Positions 54,056-63,710 of a stretch of DNA of 64,000 nt are shown in pieces (positions within the stretch are counted from its first letter, which is position 1; each line of letters begins with the position of its first letter). The stretch is taken from NCBI RefSeq assembly GCF_003217215.1, contig NZ_QJTD01000001.1, positions 186,001 through 250,000 of the forward strand, in the 5' to 3' direction. The notes under the pieces are model-generated. The model saw only the letters and a list, made by a program, of their open reading frames with translations. It searched no databases and was not told where the DNA came from. This stretch comes from Winogradskyella epiphytica (lineage in GTDB: Bacteria > Bacteroidota > Bacteroidia > Flavobacteriales > Flavobacteriaceae). The position numbers and the translations under genes are program-made.

Positions 54056-55372
54056 ATGCGCAATACCATTTCTGGCTTTTCTAAGTTTTCAAAATCTGAA
54101 AAAATCGAATGGCTTTTAAACACTTATTTCTCAGATAAAGACAGTGCAAGAACTCTAGTTCAACGCTATTGGAATACCGATGAAAAACTTCAGAAGTTAC
54201 ACGATGAATTTATTGAAAACACCATAACCAATTATTATTTACCTCTCGGTGTTGCTCCAAATTTTTTAATTAACGATACCTTCTACACCATTCCTATGGC
54301 GATTGAAGAAAGTTCGGTTGTTGCTGCTGCTAGTAAAGCCTCTAAATTTTGGTTAAATCGTGGCGGTTTTAAAGCCGAAGTCTTATCTACAGAGAAAATT
54401 GGTCAGGTTCATTTTATTTATAAAGGTGATTTTGAAAAACTTCAATCATTTTTTGCACATGTAAAACCTAAGCTGATTAGCGAAACCGCTTCTATTACCA
54501 AAAACATGGAACGTCGTGGTGGAGGGATTTTAGATATTGAATTGCGCGACAAGACTTCAGATTTACCTAATTACTATCAGCTCCACGCCACATTTGAAAC
54601 TTTAGATGCCATGGGTGCGAATTTTATTAATTCGTGCTTGGAACAATTTGCTTCGACTTTTAAAAACGAAGCACAATCTTTTGAAAACTTTACGACTGAA
54701 GAAAAGAATATTTCTATTGTTATGAGTATTCTTTCTAATTATGTTCCGCAATGTTTAGTGAGAGCAGAAGTGTCTTGTAAGGTTGAAGATTTAAAGAGTA
54801 AGGATATTCCAAATCCTGAAGAGTTTGCTCAAAAATTCAAACAAGCGGTTCAAATTGCCGAAGTAGAAACCTACAGAGCAGTTACACATAACAAAGGTAT
54901 CATGAATGGTATTGACGCCGTTGTTTTAGCCACAGGAAACGATTTTAGAGCCGTTGAAGCCGGAGTGCATGCCTATGCTTCAAAAGACGGAAAATACAGC
55001 AGCTTAACACATTGCTCTGTAGAGAATGGTATTTTTAAATTTTGGATAGAAATACCATTAGCTTTAGGAACGGTTGGTGGATTAACGAGTTTACATCCTC
55101 TGGTGAAGTTTTCTTTAGAAATGCTTCAGAAACCAACAGCTAAAGACTTAATGAAGATTGTGGCTGTTGCAGGATTAGCACAAAATTTTGCAGCTTTAAA
55201 ATCTTTAACGACAACAGGAATTCAAGAAGGACATATGAAGATGCACTTAATGAATATCCTCAACCAGTTTGAAGCTACCGAAACTGAAAAAGTGAAGCTC
55301 ATTGAGCATTTTAAAAAGAATGTTGTTACACATAGTGCCGTAGTGGAAGCCATAGAGCGTATTCGTAAATAA
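54056..55372 (+). CDS. Class II hydroxymethylglutaryl-CoA reductase
   Basis: A 438-residue HMG-CoA reductase of the class II (degradative-named) type. The N-terminal region has PLGVAPNFLIND and IPMAIEESSVVAAAS, with the catalytic Glu. Later come ATGNDFRAVEAGVHAYAS, IEIPLALGTVGGLTSLHP and the C-terminal catalytic histidine in EGHMKMH. In Flavobacteriia these enzymes supply mevalonate for isoprenoid synthesis, and the neighbouring GHMP kinase fits that. The reaction direction and cofactor cannot be read here. The start is set by the promoter at 54025. Confidence 0.93.
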   Translation: MRNTISGFSKFSKSEKIEWLLNTYFSDKDSARTLVQRYWNTDEKLQKLHDEFIENTITNYYLPLGVAPNFLINDTFYTIPMAIEESSVVAAASKASKFWLNRGGFKAEVLSTEKIGQVHFIYKGDFEKLQSFFAHVKPKLISETASITKNMERRGGGILDIELRDKTSDLPNYYQLHATFETLDAMGANFINSCLEQFASTFKNEAQSFENFTTEEKNISIVMSILSNYVPQCLVRAEVSCKVEDLKSKDIPNPEEFAQKFKQAVQIAEVETYRAVTHNKGIMNGIDAVVLATGNDFRAVEAGVHAYASKDGKYSSLTHCSVENGIFKFWIEIPLALGTVGGLTSLHPLVKFSLEMLQKPTAKDLMKIVAVAGLAQNFAALKSLTTTGIQEGHMKMHLMNILNQFEATETEKVKLIEHFKKNVVTHSAVVEAIERIRK

Positions 55373-55418
55373 ATCTTAATAATGCTGAGCTCATCAGTAT
55401 CATTTTAAATAGCAACTA

Positions 55419-56354
55419 TTGAAATCGGAGTCCTTAACATATAGAAGTCACGGAAAATTATTGCTCACTGCTGAGTATGCCGTTTTGGATGGCGCCAAAG
55501 CTTTAGCTATTCCAACTACATATGGACAAAGTTTAAATGTTGCATCTAATTCTAAGTCAAATCAAATCCATTGGAAAAGTTATAATGAATTGGGGGAGGT
55601 TTGGTTTGAAGATGTATTTACAATCGAAAACACGACGACCACGTTTAATATAAGTTCCACTTCACAGAACGCTATTTCCAAACGACTTATTGAAATATTC
55701 AATGCCATACGACACTTAAATTCAGAATTTCTAAATACGAATACAGGCTTTACTATTTCTACATATCAAGATTTCAATCGACTTTGGGGTCTAGGCACCT
55801 CTTCTACTTTAATTAATAATTTTGCAGATTGGGCTCAGGTTGATGCCTTTGAACTCTTAGAAAGAACTTTTGGAGGAAGCGGTTATGATATCGCTTGCGC
55901 TCAAAATAATACTCCGATTAGCTTTCAGCTTCAATCTCAGGACAAACCTTTGGTAAAACCTGTAGATTTTCAACCCTCATTTAAAGATCAGCTATATTTT
56001 GTTTACTTGAATCAAAAGCAAAATAGTAGGGATGGTATTTCAGCTTATAAAAAACATAATAAAATTAATTCTGATATCATAAATCAGCTTAATTCTATTA
56101 CCGAATTAATGATTAAATGTTCATCATTAGAGGAGTTTCAACAACTCATTGAAACTCATGAATTAATCATTGCACATCTGATAAATCAAACGCCAATCCA
56201 AACCAGATTATTTTCAGATTTCAGCGGCAGTATAAAAAGTTTAGGTGCTTGGGGAGGTGACTTTATTATGGCAACTTCAAAGGAAAATCCTTCAGCCTAT
56301 TTCAATAGTAAGGGCTTAGAGACGATCATTTCTTATAATGATATGGCATTATAG
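55419..56354 (+). CDS. GYDIA-type GHMP kinase
   Basis: A 311-residue kinase of the GHMP superfamily. The N-terminus has SHGKLLLTAEYAVLDGA, as in mevalonate kinase; the ATP loop is WGLGTSSTLIN and the metal or substrate loop GGSGYDIACA gives the subgroup its name. No ATG fits: the frame opens at TTG 55419, 15 codons before the conserved block, so TTG is the probable start. Its place 46 bp after HMG-CoA reductase suggests a mevalonate-pathway kinase, but the exact substrate is not proven. Confidence 0.85.
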   Translation: MKSESLTYRSHGKLLLTAEYAVLDGAKALAIPTTYGQSLNVASNSKSNQIHWKSYNELGEVWFEDVFTIENTTTTFNISSTSQNAISKRLIEIFNAIRHLNSEFLNTNTGFTISTYQDFNRLWGLGTSSTLINNFADWAQVDAFELLERTFGGSGYDIACAQNNTPISFQLQSQDKPLVKPVDFQPSFKDQLYFVYLNQKQNSRDGISAYKKHNKINSDIINQLNSITELMIKCSSLEEFQQLIETHELIIAHLINQTPIQTRLFSDFSGSIKSLGAWGGDFIMATSKENPSAYFNSKGLETIISYNDMAL

Positions 56355-56428
56355 AGTACCTATTCACTAAATTATTCCAAAGACTTTCTATCTCAATCGT
56401 CAGCAGCACTCAAGTTAGAGCATAAAAA

Positions 56429-56456
56429 AATGGCTTCACATTTCTGTAAAGCCATT
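56429..56456 (-). terminator. Bidirectional terminator between GHMP kinase and PpiD-like gene
   Basis: AATGGCTT (56429-56436) and AAGCCATT (56449-56456) form an 8-bp stem, extended inside after a mismatch by ACA/TGT. On the minus strand seven T residues follow directly. It lies 21 bp after the PpiD-like stop. Confidence 0.85.
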
Positions 56457-56477
56457 CTTAATTTTATTGCTATTGGT

Positions 56478-58625
56478 TTAGTAAACCGTTTTAGCTCTGT
56501 TATCTTCGATTTCAGCTGCATTTTCTAAAGCGGTATAAACTTTAGACTGTACACCATTACGACGCTCTGAATTCAATCTATTCATCATTGCGTTATAGTT
56601 ATCTAATTTAGCTGCTTCAGTAATTTTAGTTACTTCAACCACATAAACACCTTTATCACCATCGATTGGCTTCGATGTTGTACCTTCTGCTAAACCAAAT
56701 GCAGCACCAACCACTTTAGGCTCAACACCAGCTCCTGAAAGCGTTGTATTTTTAATAGTAAGCGCAGCCGCAGTTCTTACCGTTTGACCTTGATTACTTG
56801 CTATATCAGCTAAAGTTGTTCCTGTCAATTTCTCACGGATTAGTTTAGCTTTCTTTTCTTTTTTAATTTCCGGTAAAGCCGTTATTGAAGCGTCTTCAAC
56901 ACTCATTAGCCCTTTATCTTTTTTCTCTACTAATTTAGCAACGATAAATCCGAAATTAGACACTGGGAAGTTTTTGAAGGCTCCTGTTTTAGTATCTTCA
57001 CTGAATGCCCATCTTACAACCTCTCTCTGACTTCCTAATCCTGGGATATTTTCATCTAACTCATTAAAAGTAATTGGCTTCACGGTTAAACCATTCTCTT
57101 CAGCTAAGGCATTAAAATCTCCATCTTTCGCAGCGATTTCAAATTTAGACATCTTGTTAAAAACGTCTTGTAGTGTTTCGTCAGAAGGCTCTACTTTACG
57201 TGCTAATGTTGCCACTTTAATAGCTTTATTAAAACTCTTTTGCTCTAAGATTTCAATAATATGGTATCCAAAAGAGGTTTGAACCACATCGATATCTCCA
57301 ACTTTATTATCAAAGGCATAAGCTTTGAATTCTGGAGCCATTCCTGCTCTATAGTCGAACTCAATTTCACCATCTTGTTCATTACTTACTTTATCTGAAG
57401 ATAATTCAAGTAAATCCATGAATTTAGTTCCAGCTTTAATTTTTGCAAAAATACTATCTGCAGTCGCTTTAGCTTGTTCAGGAGTCTTAGTCACACTTGC
57501 ATCAGCTCTTTGACCACCAACATGAGGTACTAAAATATGACGTACTTTAACTGAATCTGGTAATTGTTTTGCCTCCAAAACCTTAGTTAATTTGTAAAAC
57601 TCACCATCTTTATAAGGACCGTAGTAATCCCCTACATTTAAATTCAATAAAGTATCCTTAGCTACTGCTGGTAATTGATCAGCTCTTAAAAAAGCATCAT
57701 TAAATTTTATGTCTGAATTAGAATTCACAAATTCCTCTATATCAGTTGCAGAATCAAATCCAGGAATAGTTTCAGTATTTTTACTGCTTTCATTATACTC
57801 AGTTCTATCTGATTTTAATGCTACTAATTCAGCTTTGATTTTGTCTTCGTCAGCGGCAGAAGGTGCTTCTTTAAATTCAACATAAACAACTTCTCTACTT
57901 GCATCTACTTCGTAAGTATCTTTGTGTTTCTTGATATAAGCTTGAATTTCACTTTTTGAAACTTCAACTTGATCATCAGAAATAGAAGTATAAGGAATTT
58001 GTACGTAACGGATATCAACTGTTTTTGCATCACCTAAATATTCAGCTTCTGCTTCAGCGATTGTAGTTACAATACCTGCTTTAATTAAGTTGTAATAAGT
58101 TTGTTGAATTGCATTAGTTGCAATTGTTTGCTCATTGTTTGTCCAGCTATCATAGTTAACAAGGAAGTTTCCTAATGGTGCAGTTTCGCCATTAAGATCT
58201 TTCAAGTTTGCGATATAAGCGTTTAAACGGTTGACATCAAAATTACCATTGGCATCTTGAAATTCAGGATATGAAGAAAAACTATTTTTTAATAAGTCTC
58301 TCATTTCGTCTTTTTCAACAGACAATCCTAATTTGTCGAATTCTGTTTCTAAAACAATTTTACGAAGCTCTTCATTGTAAATTGCATTCATAGATTGTGT
58401 AGAGGTCATTCTTCCACCTACTCTATCTTGGTAGTTTTTTACTTTTTGCTGAAACTCCATTCGGTTAATATCTTTCCCATTAACCGTTGCAATCACGTCT
58501 TGTGATCCACCAGTTAAAGCGTCAGAGTTTTTGAATAAATCTCCAATAACGAATGAAAATAAAGCTAATGCAATTACTAATATTAATATCAGCGAGCGTT
58601 GTCTAATTTTATTTAAAACTGCCAT
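56478..58625 (-). CDS. PpiD-like periplasmic peptidyl-prolyl isomerase
   Basis: A 715-residue folding factor anchored by one N-terminal helix (about 12-32, SLILILVIALALFSFVIG). A SurA_N/PpiD-like chaperone domain follows, beginning VIATVNGKDINRMEF. A parvulin rotamase domain (about 345-455) has VRHILVPHVGG, a later FGYHIIEI and DGEIEFDYRAGMAPEF. PpiD helps outer-membrane and secreted proteins fold near the inner-membrane translocon. It is separated from the CNNM gene by 260 bp and probably has its own promoter. Confidence 0.92.
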   Translation of the reverse strand: MAVLNKIRQRSLILILVIALALFSFVIGDLFKNSDALTGGSQDVIATVNGKDINRMEFQQKVKNYQDRVGGRMTSTQSMNAIYNEELRKIVLETEFDKLGLSVEKDEMRDLLKNSFSSYPEFQDANGNFDVNRLNAYIANLKDLNGETAPLGNFLVNYDSWTNNEQTIATNAIQQTYYNLIKAGIVTTIAEAEAEYLGDAKTVDIRYVQIPYTSISDDQVEVSKSEIQAYIKKHKDTYEVDASREVVYVEFKEAPSAADEDKIKAELVALKSDRTEYNESSKNTETIPGFDSATDIEEFVNSNSDIKFNDAFLRADQLPAVAKDTLLNLNVGDYYGPYKDGEFYKLTKVLEAKQLPDSVKVRHILVPHVGGQRADASVTKTPEQAKATADSIFAKIKAGTKFMDLLELSSDKVSNEQDGEIEFDYRAGMAPEFKAYAFDNKVGDIDVVQTSFGYHIIEILEQKSFNKAIKVATLARKVEPSDETLQDVFNKMSKFEIAAKDGDFNALAEENGLTVKPITFNELDENIPGLGSQREVVRWAFSEDTKTGAFKNFPVSNFGFIVAKLVEKKDKGLMSVEDASITALPEIKKEKKAKLIREKLTGTTLADIASNQGQTVRTAAALTIKNTTLSGAGVEPKVVGAAFGLAEGTTSKPIDGDKGVYVVEVTKITEAAKLDNYNAMMNRLNSERRNGVQSKVYTALENAAEIEDNRAKTVY

Positions 58626-58885
58626 GTCTTTTTATATAGTCTTTAGTTTGGTATAAATAAGTCTGCGAAAATAGCATTTTATAGCAAATAATAAAAGTAG
58701 AACTGTAGTTTTTATAAGTGTTATCGGCAATATTCGAATTTTAGTTGTATTATCTATGTATAACACCACTTTTGCTTCAAATAAAGCACTTAATTTATAT
58801 GTATTTTGATGTTAAATGGAACTTCACCTATAGGATAATTCGTTATGATTAGGCAAATTCTAGATTCGTAAGGATCTAATTTTGT

Positions 58886-60175
58886 TTAATCTACTTCTAA
58901 AACTTTAACGATTACTTCGTCGATTTTTGTGGAAGATACTTCGACAATTGTAAATTTAAAATGGTCTATAATAACATCGTCATTAACCTGTGGAATTTCT
59001 TCGGTAGCATTAACGATTAAACCACCCAAGGTTTCATAGTTTTCGCTCTCGGGAAGGTTTAATTTGAACACTTCATTGATATGATCTACTTCCAATCTTG
59101 CTGAAAATCTATAGGTATTTTCACTTAATTGTTCTTCTACTAGTTCAATTGTATCGTGTTCATCTTCAATTTCACCAAAGAGCTCTTCAATGATATCTTC
59201 AACCGTCATAATTCCCGCAGTACCACCATATTCATCAATAACCACAGCTATGCTTTTGCGTTTCCGAGTTAAAATATTTAGCACATCTTTAATAAGAATA
59301 GTTTCAGGAACAAAACCAACTGGAATGATGATTGACTTTATATTTTTTGGCTTTTTAAAGAGTTCGAATGAATGGACATAACCTAAAATATCATCGATAC
59401 TATCTTTGTAAACAAGGATTTTAGTTTTTCCTGTTTCTATAAATAATTGTCTTAGATTTTCGATACTTTCAGAAATATCTACAGCCGTAATCTCTGTTCG
59501 AGGAATCATCACTTCACGGGCTTTGACATCCGAAAACTCTAATGCATTCTGAAATATTTGTATTTCACTATCAACATCTTCATGATCTTCAACGGACTCC
59601 ATTTGCTCGCTGATATAATTCCCGAGCTCTACTTTAGTCATGGCCAAAACCACATCTTCGCCTTCCGCTCTAAATACATATTTTAATATGGCATCTGAAA
59701 TCCAAATAATAAAATCTGACACCCAAGAAAACAATACATAAAATATATAGGTGGGAAGCGCCAAGACCTTTAATAGGGTATTCGCATAGATTTGAAAAAA
59801 GACTTTAGGTAAAAATTCTGCTGTAATTAAAATCACTAAAGTTGAAATTACAGTTTGTGAAAGTAATTGTAAATCTACAAGCATATAGGTTAAAGTAGAA
59901 CTATCTGATGGCAACATGGATTGAAACCAATTCACCAACACTTCTCCCATTTTAAAACCATAGATAACTAAAGCAATATTATTACCTATGAGCATTGTAG
60001 CAATGTACTTAGAGGGCTTGGCCGTAAGTTTAGCTAGAACATTTCCTAAAAAGTCTCCCTGCTTTTTCTCAATTTCAATATGAATCTTATTAGAAGATAC
60101 ATAAGCGATTTCCATACCAGAGAAAAAAGCTGAAAGTATAAGGGTAATTATGATTATGACTATATCAGCAGTCAT
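58886..60175 (-). CDS. CNNM/CorC family protein (hemolysin family)
   Basis: A 429-residue protein with an N-terminal DUF21 domain of four helices (about 1-185), a pair of CBS domains (about 205-325, starting REVMIPRTEI with VVIDEYGGTAGIMTVEDI) and a C-terminal CorC_HlyC transporter-associated domain (about 345-425). Family members are linked to magnesium or cobalt transport; the name hemolysin is historical. GldE of gliding bacteria has the same architecture but is found in a different context. It begins three bases after the small membrane protein gene. Confidence 0.92.
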   Translation of the reverse strand: MTADIVIIIITLILSAFFSGMEIAYVSSNKIHIEIEKKQGDFLGNVLAKLTAKPSKYIATMLIGNNIALVIYGFKMGEVLVNWFQSMLPSDSSTLTYMLVDLQLLSQTVISTLVILITAEFLPKVFFQIYANTLLKVLALPTYIFYVLFSWVSDFIIWISDAILKYVFRAEGEDVVLAMTKVELGNYISEQMESVEDHEDVDSEIQIFQNALEFSDVKAREVMIPRTEITAVDISESIENLRQLFIETGKTKILVYKDSIDDILGYVHSFELFKKPKNIKSIIIPVGFVPETILIKDVLNILTRKRKSIAVVIDEYGGTAGIMTVEDIIEELFGEIEDEHDTIELVEEQLSENTYRFSARLEVDHINEVFKLNLPESENYETLGGLIVNATEEIPQVNDDVIIDHFKFTIVEVSSTKIDEVIVKVLEVD

Positions 60176-60178
60176 CGG

Positions 60179-60370
60179 TTACTTATTGTTACGATCTTCA
60201 ATTTTCTTATTGAATCGTTTTCTAAAGAAAAACATAAATATGGCTAAAGCAGCAAGTCCTAATGAAATATAGGCTCCTGTACTGTCTTCTGACCATTTAG
60301 AAACCCCATCCCATATAAATAGTACGGCAAAAACTAGATAAGCCCATTGAAAAATCTTCTGTATTTTCAT
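60179..60370 (-). CDS. Small hypothetical membrane protein
   Basis: A 63-residue protein with two transmembrane helices (about 7-22 and 34-50) and a basic tail RKRFNKKIEDRNNK. No family is recognised. It lies 33 bp after lptC and 3 bp before the CNNM gene, so it is probably a real operon member. Confidence 0.65.
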   Translation of the reverse strand: MKIQKIFQWAYLVFAVLFIWDGVSKWSEDSTGAYISLGLAALAIFMFFFRKRFNKKIEDRNNK

Positions 60371-60403
60371 GTATTAAGTAATATGATTATTAAACAAAGA
60401 TAG

Positions 60404-60979
60404 TTAATTATCAGTTTCGATAATTTCAAAGTCTCCACCCATTTCTAACATTTGGAAGTTCTTAAAATCTTTATCTGAATCGAAACCAATTCCGTGTAGC
60501 GGACCAACCGAACGTTTAAACAACCAAGGTTCGTTTGTAAACACCCATTGTAATTTTTGGTTATAGTATAACTGATCAGTAAACAAACTGTCCTTTTGAT
60601 GGGTAGCTATAACCACATTTCCTCTTAAATCTATAATATTTGTATCGGTATAGAATATGGCGTAATCTGAGGTGATGGTGGTTTTATTGTTATTTGCATC
60701 GTAGGTTCTCAGCTCAATGCCATTAGGAAACTCCGAAAAGGCAAAACCACGATTAGAATAGTCAAGCATTTTAGGACTTAGAAGATTGGCTATTAACTTT
60801 ACAGTATCATTTTTAAACTCCGTATATTTTAAGTCGATATGCTCTGCTTCACCTATGGGTTGATTTTGAAGGACCCCAACCTTTTGTATATCCTCAAAGT
60901 CATTTTTACATGAAAAAAACAAAGTCACAACAATTGCTGTGACTAAGTTTCTTATGATATGTAAATTGCTTTTACTCAT
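60404..60979 (-). CDS. lptC: LPS export ABC transporter periplasmic protein LptC-like
   Basis: A 191-residue lipoprotein-like protein (VTLFFSC near residue 24) of the LptC fold. A repeated beta-strand pattern is visible, including NGIELRTYDANNNKTTITSDYAIFY, IIDLRGNVVI and LFTDQLYYNQKLQWVFTNEPW. LptC carries LPS from the LptBFG ABC transporter to LptA. I take the start at 60979, which overlaps the TPR gene stop by one base (TAATG); an upstream Met at 61018 lies inside that gene. Confidence 0.85.
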   Translation of the reverse strand: MSKSNLHIIRNLVTAIVVTLFFSCKNDFEDIQKVGVLQNQPIGEAEHIDLKYTEFKNDTVKLIANLLSPKMLDYSNRGFAFSEFPNGIELRTYDANNNKTTITSDYAIFYTDTNIIDLRGNVVIATHQKDSLFTDQLYYNQKLQWVFTNEPWLFKRSVGPLHGIGFDSDKDFKNFQMLEMGGDFEIIETDN

Positions 60980-62373
60980 TAAATGTTTGGAACAGTTACT
61001 GATCGGCCTATCCAACATCCTATTTTAATAGTTTGTCCAGCATTACCCTGAGTAAATATATCCGATTTCGATGGTGCACTTGCTCTATAGCTAGATGCTG
61101 TTTGAGAAGCAGTTGATTTTAAACGACCATCAACTCTACCCGCTTTTTCAGCTTCTATTGCAGCTAACCAAAATACCGCTCTTTTGTTAAAGTTGGTATC
61201 TCCACAGTTATTTGCACTTTTAGCATACATCGCAGAAATTCTTAAGTGAGGTAAACCATTTGAAGGGTTTAAATCTAGAGCTTCCATATATTGTTGTCTC
61301 GCTTTACCGAAATTTCCTCTCTTATAATTTTTCTCAGCTACTCGCATAACTAATTTCCATTTCTTTAATGGGTCAGTTTGTAATTGCAATGATTGCGCAT
61401 AATATTTATCCGCTTCAGCCATATTACCTTGCTCTTCTTTTAATACACCTAAGTAATAAGCAGCATTTGCATCTGGCTCTACTTTATTCTTTTGCTCTAC
61501 TAACTTTTCGAATAATGGTTCTTTAGTACAACCTTTCTCACCCATTTTATTCATAGCACGCTGTAACCAAACCGTATCTTCTTTGTGCTGCTCAAAATCC
61601 TTTTCATATAATGGTATTAACACTTCACAATTCGCTCTATCACCAAGCTTTTTATCCATACTACCAAGAATTTGGTTTTCAAACGCTTCTATATTTGAAA
61701 GAAAAGATGATCTATATCTTTCTTCTTTTTTACTAAGCTCTTGACCTGCCTCTTCTTTTTCAGCATACTCGTTTAATTTCGTTGTATACCCAGCGATAAG
61801 CCCATCTATAATTTCACTAACGTCATCATACTTATCAAACATTTTCTGCGCTTCTTCAGACGAATTAGAACCTGCATCATATAAATCTACTGCTAAAGAG
61901 AAATAGGTATATAGACCTACTGCACTTTTAAAGTTTTTAGCATCCTTTTTATAAGCTTCGTCAAACATATCGTAAACTTGCTTATCCGTCTTTTGAAGTT
62001 CTGTTCTATACTTATAAGCTAAATTTGCTTTATCAACTAAAACTTCACCAAGTTCATATCTCGATTCAAAATGCTCTCTACTTTGATCGTGTAGTAACAT
62101 TAAGTCTTTAATATGTGCCACTTGTTCTGCCCCAGTTGAGTTTTCAATTTTATGCTTCAAAATTTTCTCTCCATGTACATAAATAGCTCTATTGAACTTT
62201 GGACATTTTTCACGGACTATTTTCCATGGTCCATAAGCTTCATCATATTTTTTGCTTTTCACATAGCTATCAAAAATTGATAGGTTGTTCATACATTCCT
62301 CATCTTGCTGAGCAAACCCTATGTTTACACTAGCAAAGAAAGCCAGTAGCAGTATAGTAATTCTCGTCATCAT
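60979..62373 (-). CDS. Exported TPR repeat protein
   Basis: A 464-residue protein with a signal peptide (residues 1-21, NIGFAQ) and helical repeats. Tetratricopeptide units are clear near 300-380 (AAYYLGVLKEEQGNMAEADKYY, then KAR...LDLNPSNGLPHL). Highly charged helices occupy the middle. The C-terminus has a short beta-like IGCWIGRSVTVPNI segment. It is probably periplasmic and a partner in envelope assembly. It lies between the barrel protein and lptC in a tightly packed operon. Confidence 0.8.
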   Translation of the reverse strand: MMTRITILLLAFFASVNIGFAQQDEECMNNLSIFDSYVKSKKYDEAYGPWKIVREKCPKFNRAIYVHGEKILKHKIENSTGAEQVAHIKDLMLLHDQSREHFESRYELGEVLVDKANLAYKYRTELQKTDKQVYDMFDEAYKKDAKNFKSAVGLYTYFSLAVDLYDAGSNSSEEAQKMFDKYDDVSEIIDGLIAGYTTKLNEYAEKEEAGQELSKKEERYRSSFLSNIEAFENQILGSMDKKLGDRANCEVLIPLYEKDFEQHKEDTVWLQRAMNKMGEKGCTKEPLFEKLVEQKNKVEPDANAAYYLGVLKEEQGNMAEADKYYAQSLQLQTDPLKKWKLVMRVAEKNYKRGNFGKARQQYMEALDLNPSNGLPHLRISAMYAKSANNCGDTNFNKRAVFWLAAIEAEKAGRVDGRLKSTASQTASSYRASAPSKSDIFTQGNAGQTIKIGCWIGRSVTVPNI

Positions 62374-62387
62374 CTTTTGTTTTATTG

Positions 62388-63710
62388 TTAGTTATACTTC
62401 TTTTGTTTAAACCATCTAGAGTTTAAAGATAAACTTACACTGAAGTTTACAAAATTCTCTTGGATTAAGTTTTGATTAGTTGTTCCTCGCTTACCAAATT
62501 CAAAGCCAAAATTAGCATTTGAAAATAATCTTCGGTCTCCAACTGGTAAACCTAAACCAAAAGATATGCCAAACTCCTTTATTGTTTCATCTTTTACAAC
62601 TAAACCTGTGTTAGCAAAGTTAAAACCTGCTCTATAAACTACACGTTTAAAGTAACCTGAAAACGCCTTATAGTCTGGGATATAGAAGCCTCCAACGGAT
62701 ACTTGAGAGGCATTTTCGAAGCTAGAAATTTGATTAGAAAAAACTGGATTAGAAAAATCACTTGTATTTTGAAGTGTATATTCTGCTCCTACAAACCATG
62801 ATTGTGGTTCACCTATTCCCGCACCAAAAGATAAACGTGAAGGTAAAGTGAGTTTTGTTTCAGCTAAATTTTGCGCTTCTAAATCAACATCGATACTATT
62901 AGACTCAAATGTTACATCAAAATCATTAGCATCTAACGCTACTGTAGAAATTCTTCTTTCATTATCTGAGTTTAAGTCACTTCCTGGCGCATAGGTTGCT
63001 GTAGCCGACAACTCTAATTTATCAGAAATCTTCGTTTTATAAGCTAGACCAAAATTTAAATTAAGTCCACTCAAATCAGATCTATTATACTCCCTTGTTT
63101 GATATTGCACAAGTTCTCCTTCTGGCGTATATTTTACTTCTACCGCTGTGTTTTGGATATTTCCGAAGTTATAATTAAAGTCAACCCCAAAACTAAGTGA
63201 ATTAGAAATTTGATAACCTACCCCTGCGAACACTCTATTTACGCCTCCTTCTCCTGTAAATCGGTTAACTAAAATATTGTCATTATTAACATCATCCATT
63301 TTATATCCTACAGATGTAAATGGTAATAATCCAAAGCCAAAACCAAATTTACCAATAGGAACTGACATAGCCACATATTCAAACATTGTGCTATTTGTTT
63401 TAGCATCAGCCGAATTACTTTTCATTTTAACGTCGGACATGGTACCAGCGACAGCAAATTTCACTGGTCTACTCTCTCCATCAAACGGAAAGGCTTCAAC
63501 ATTTTTACCCGCATATGAAGCTGGATTACGTAAATTAACGTGAGTACTATCTAAGTAAACACTGATACCTCCCATGCTTCGATTTTCTACAGTACCTTTA
63601 AATTTAAGACTTCCTATACCATAAAAAGAGTATGGTGAACCTGTTCCTTGCTGAGCAAAAGCCGCTGAACTTATAATTGTAATACAGATTACAATGAGTT
63701 TTTTTATCAT
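62388..63710 (-). CDS. Putative outer-membrane beta-barrel protein
   Basis: A 440-residue protein with a signal peptide (residues 1-19, AAFAQ) and FadL-like features: GTGSPYSFYGIGSL near the mature start, repeated aromatic-glycine beta strands (FGFGFGLLPF, LSFGVDFNYNFG, LNFGLAYKTK) and a final strand VNFSVSLSLNSRWF. It lies directly after coaX (TAATG overlap) and before a TPR protein. Similar gene sets are common in Flavobacteriia, though the transported substrate is unknown. Confidence 0.8.
   Translation of the reverse strand: MIKKLIVICITIISSAAFAQQGTGSPYSFYGIGSLKFKGTVENRSMGGISVYLDSTHVNLRNPASYAGKNVEAFPFDGESRPVKFAVAGTMSDVKMKSNSADAKTNSTMFEYVAMSVPIGKFGFGFGLLPFTSVGYKMDDVNNDNILVNRFTGEGGVNRVFAGVGYQISNSLSFGVDFNYNFGNIQNTAVEVKYTPEGELVQYQTREYNRSDLSGLNLNFGLAYKTKISDKLELSATATYAPGSDLNSDNERRISTVALDANDFDVTFESNSIDVDLEAQNLAETKLTLPSRLSFGAGIGEPQSWFVGAEYTLQNTSDFSNPVFSNQISSFENASQVSVGGFYIPDYKAFSGYFKRVVYRAGFNFANTGLVVKDETIKEFGISFGLGLPVGDRRLFSNANFGFEFGKRGTTNQNLIQENFVNFSVSLSLNSRWFKQKKYN

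Noticed and set aside
58886-60175. Gliding motility protein GldE
   Set aside because: The domain layout fits both GldE and general CNNM/CorC proteins, but the usual gldD-type neighbourhood is missing, so the general family name is used.
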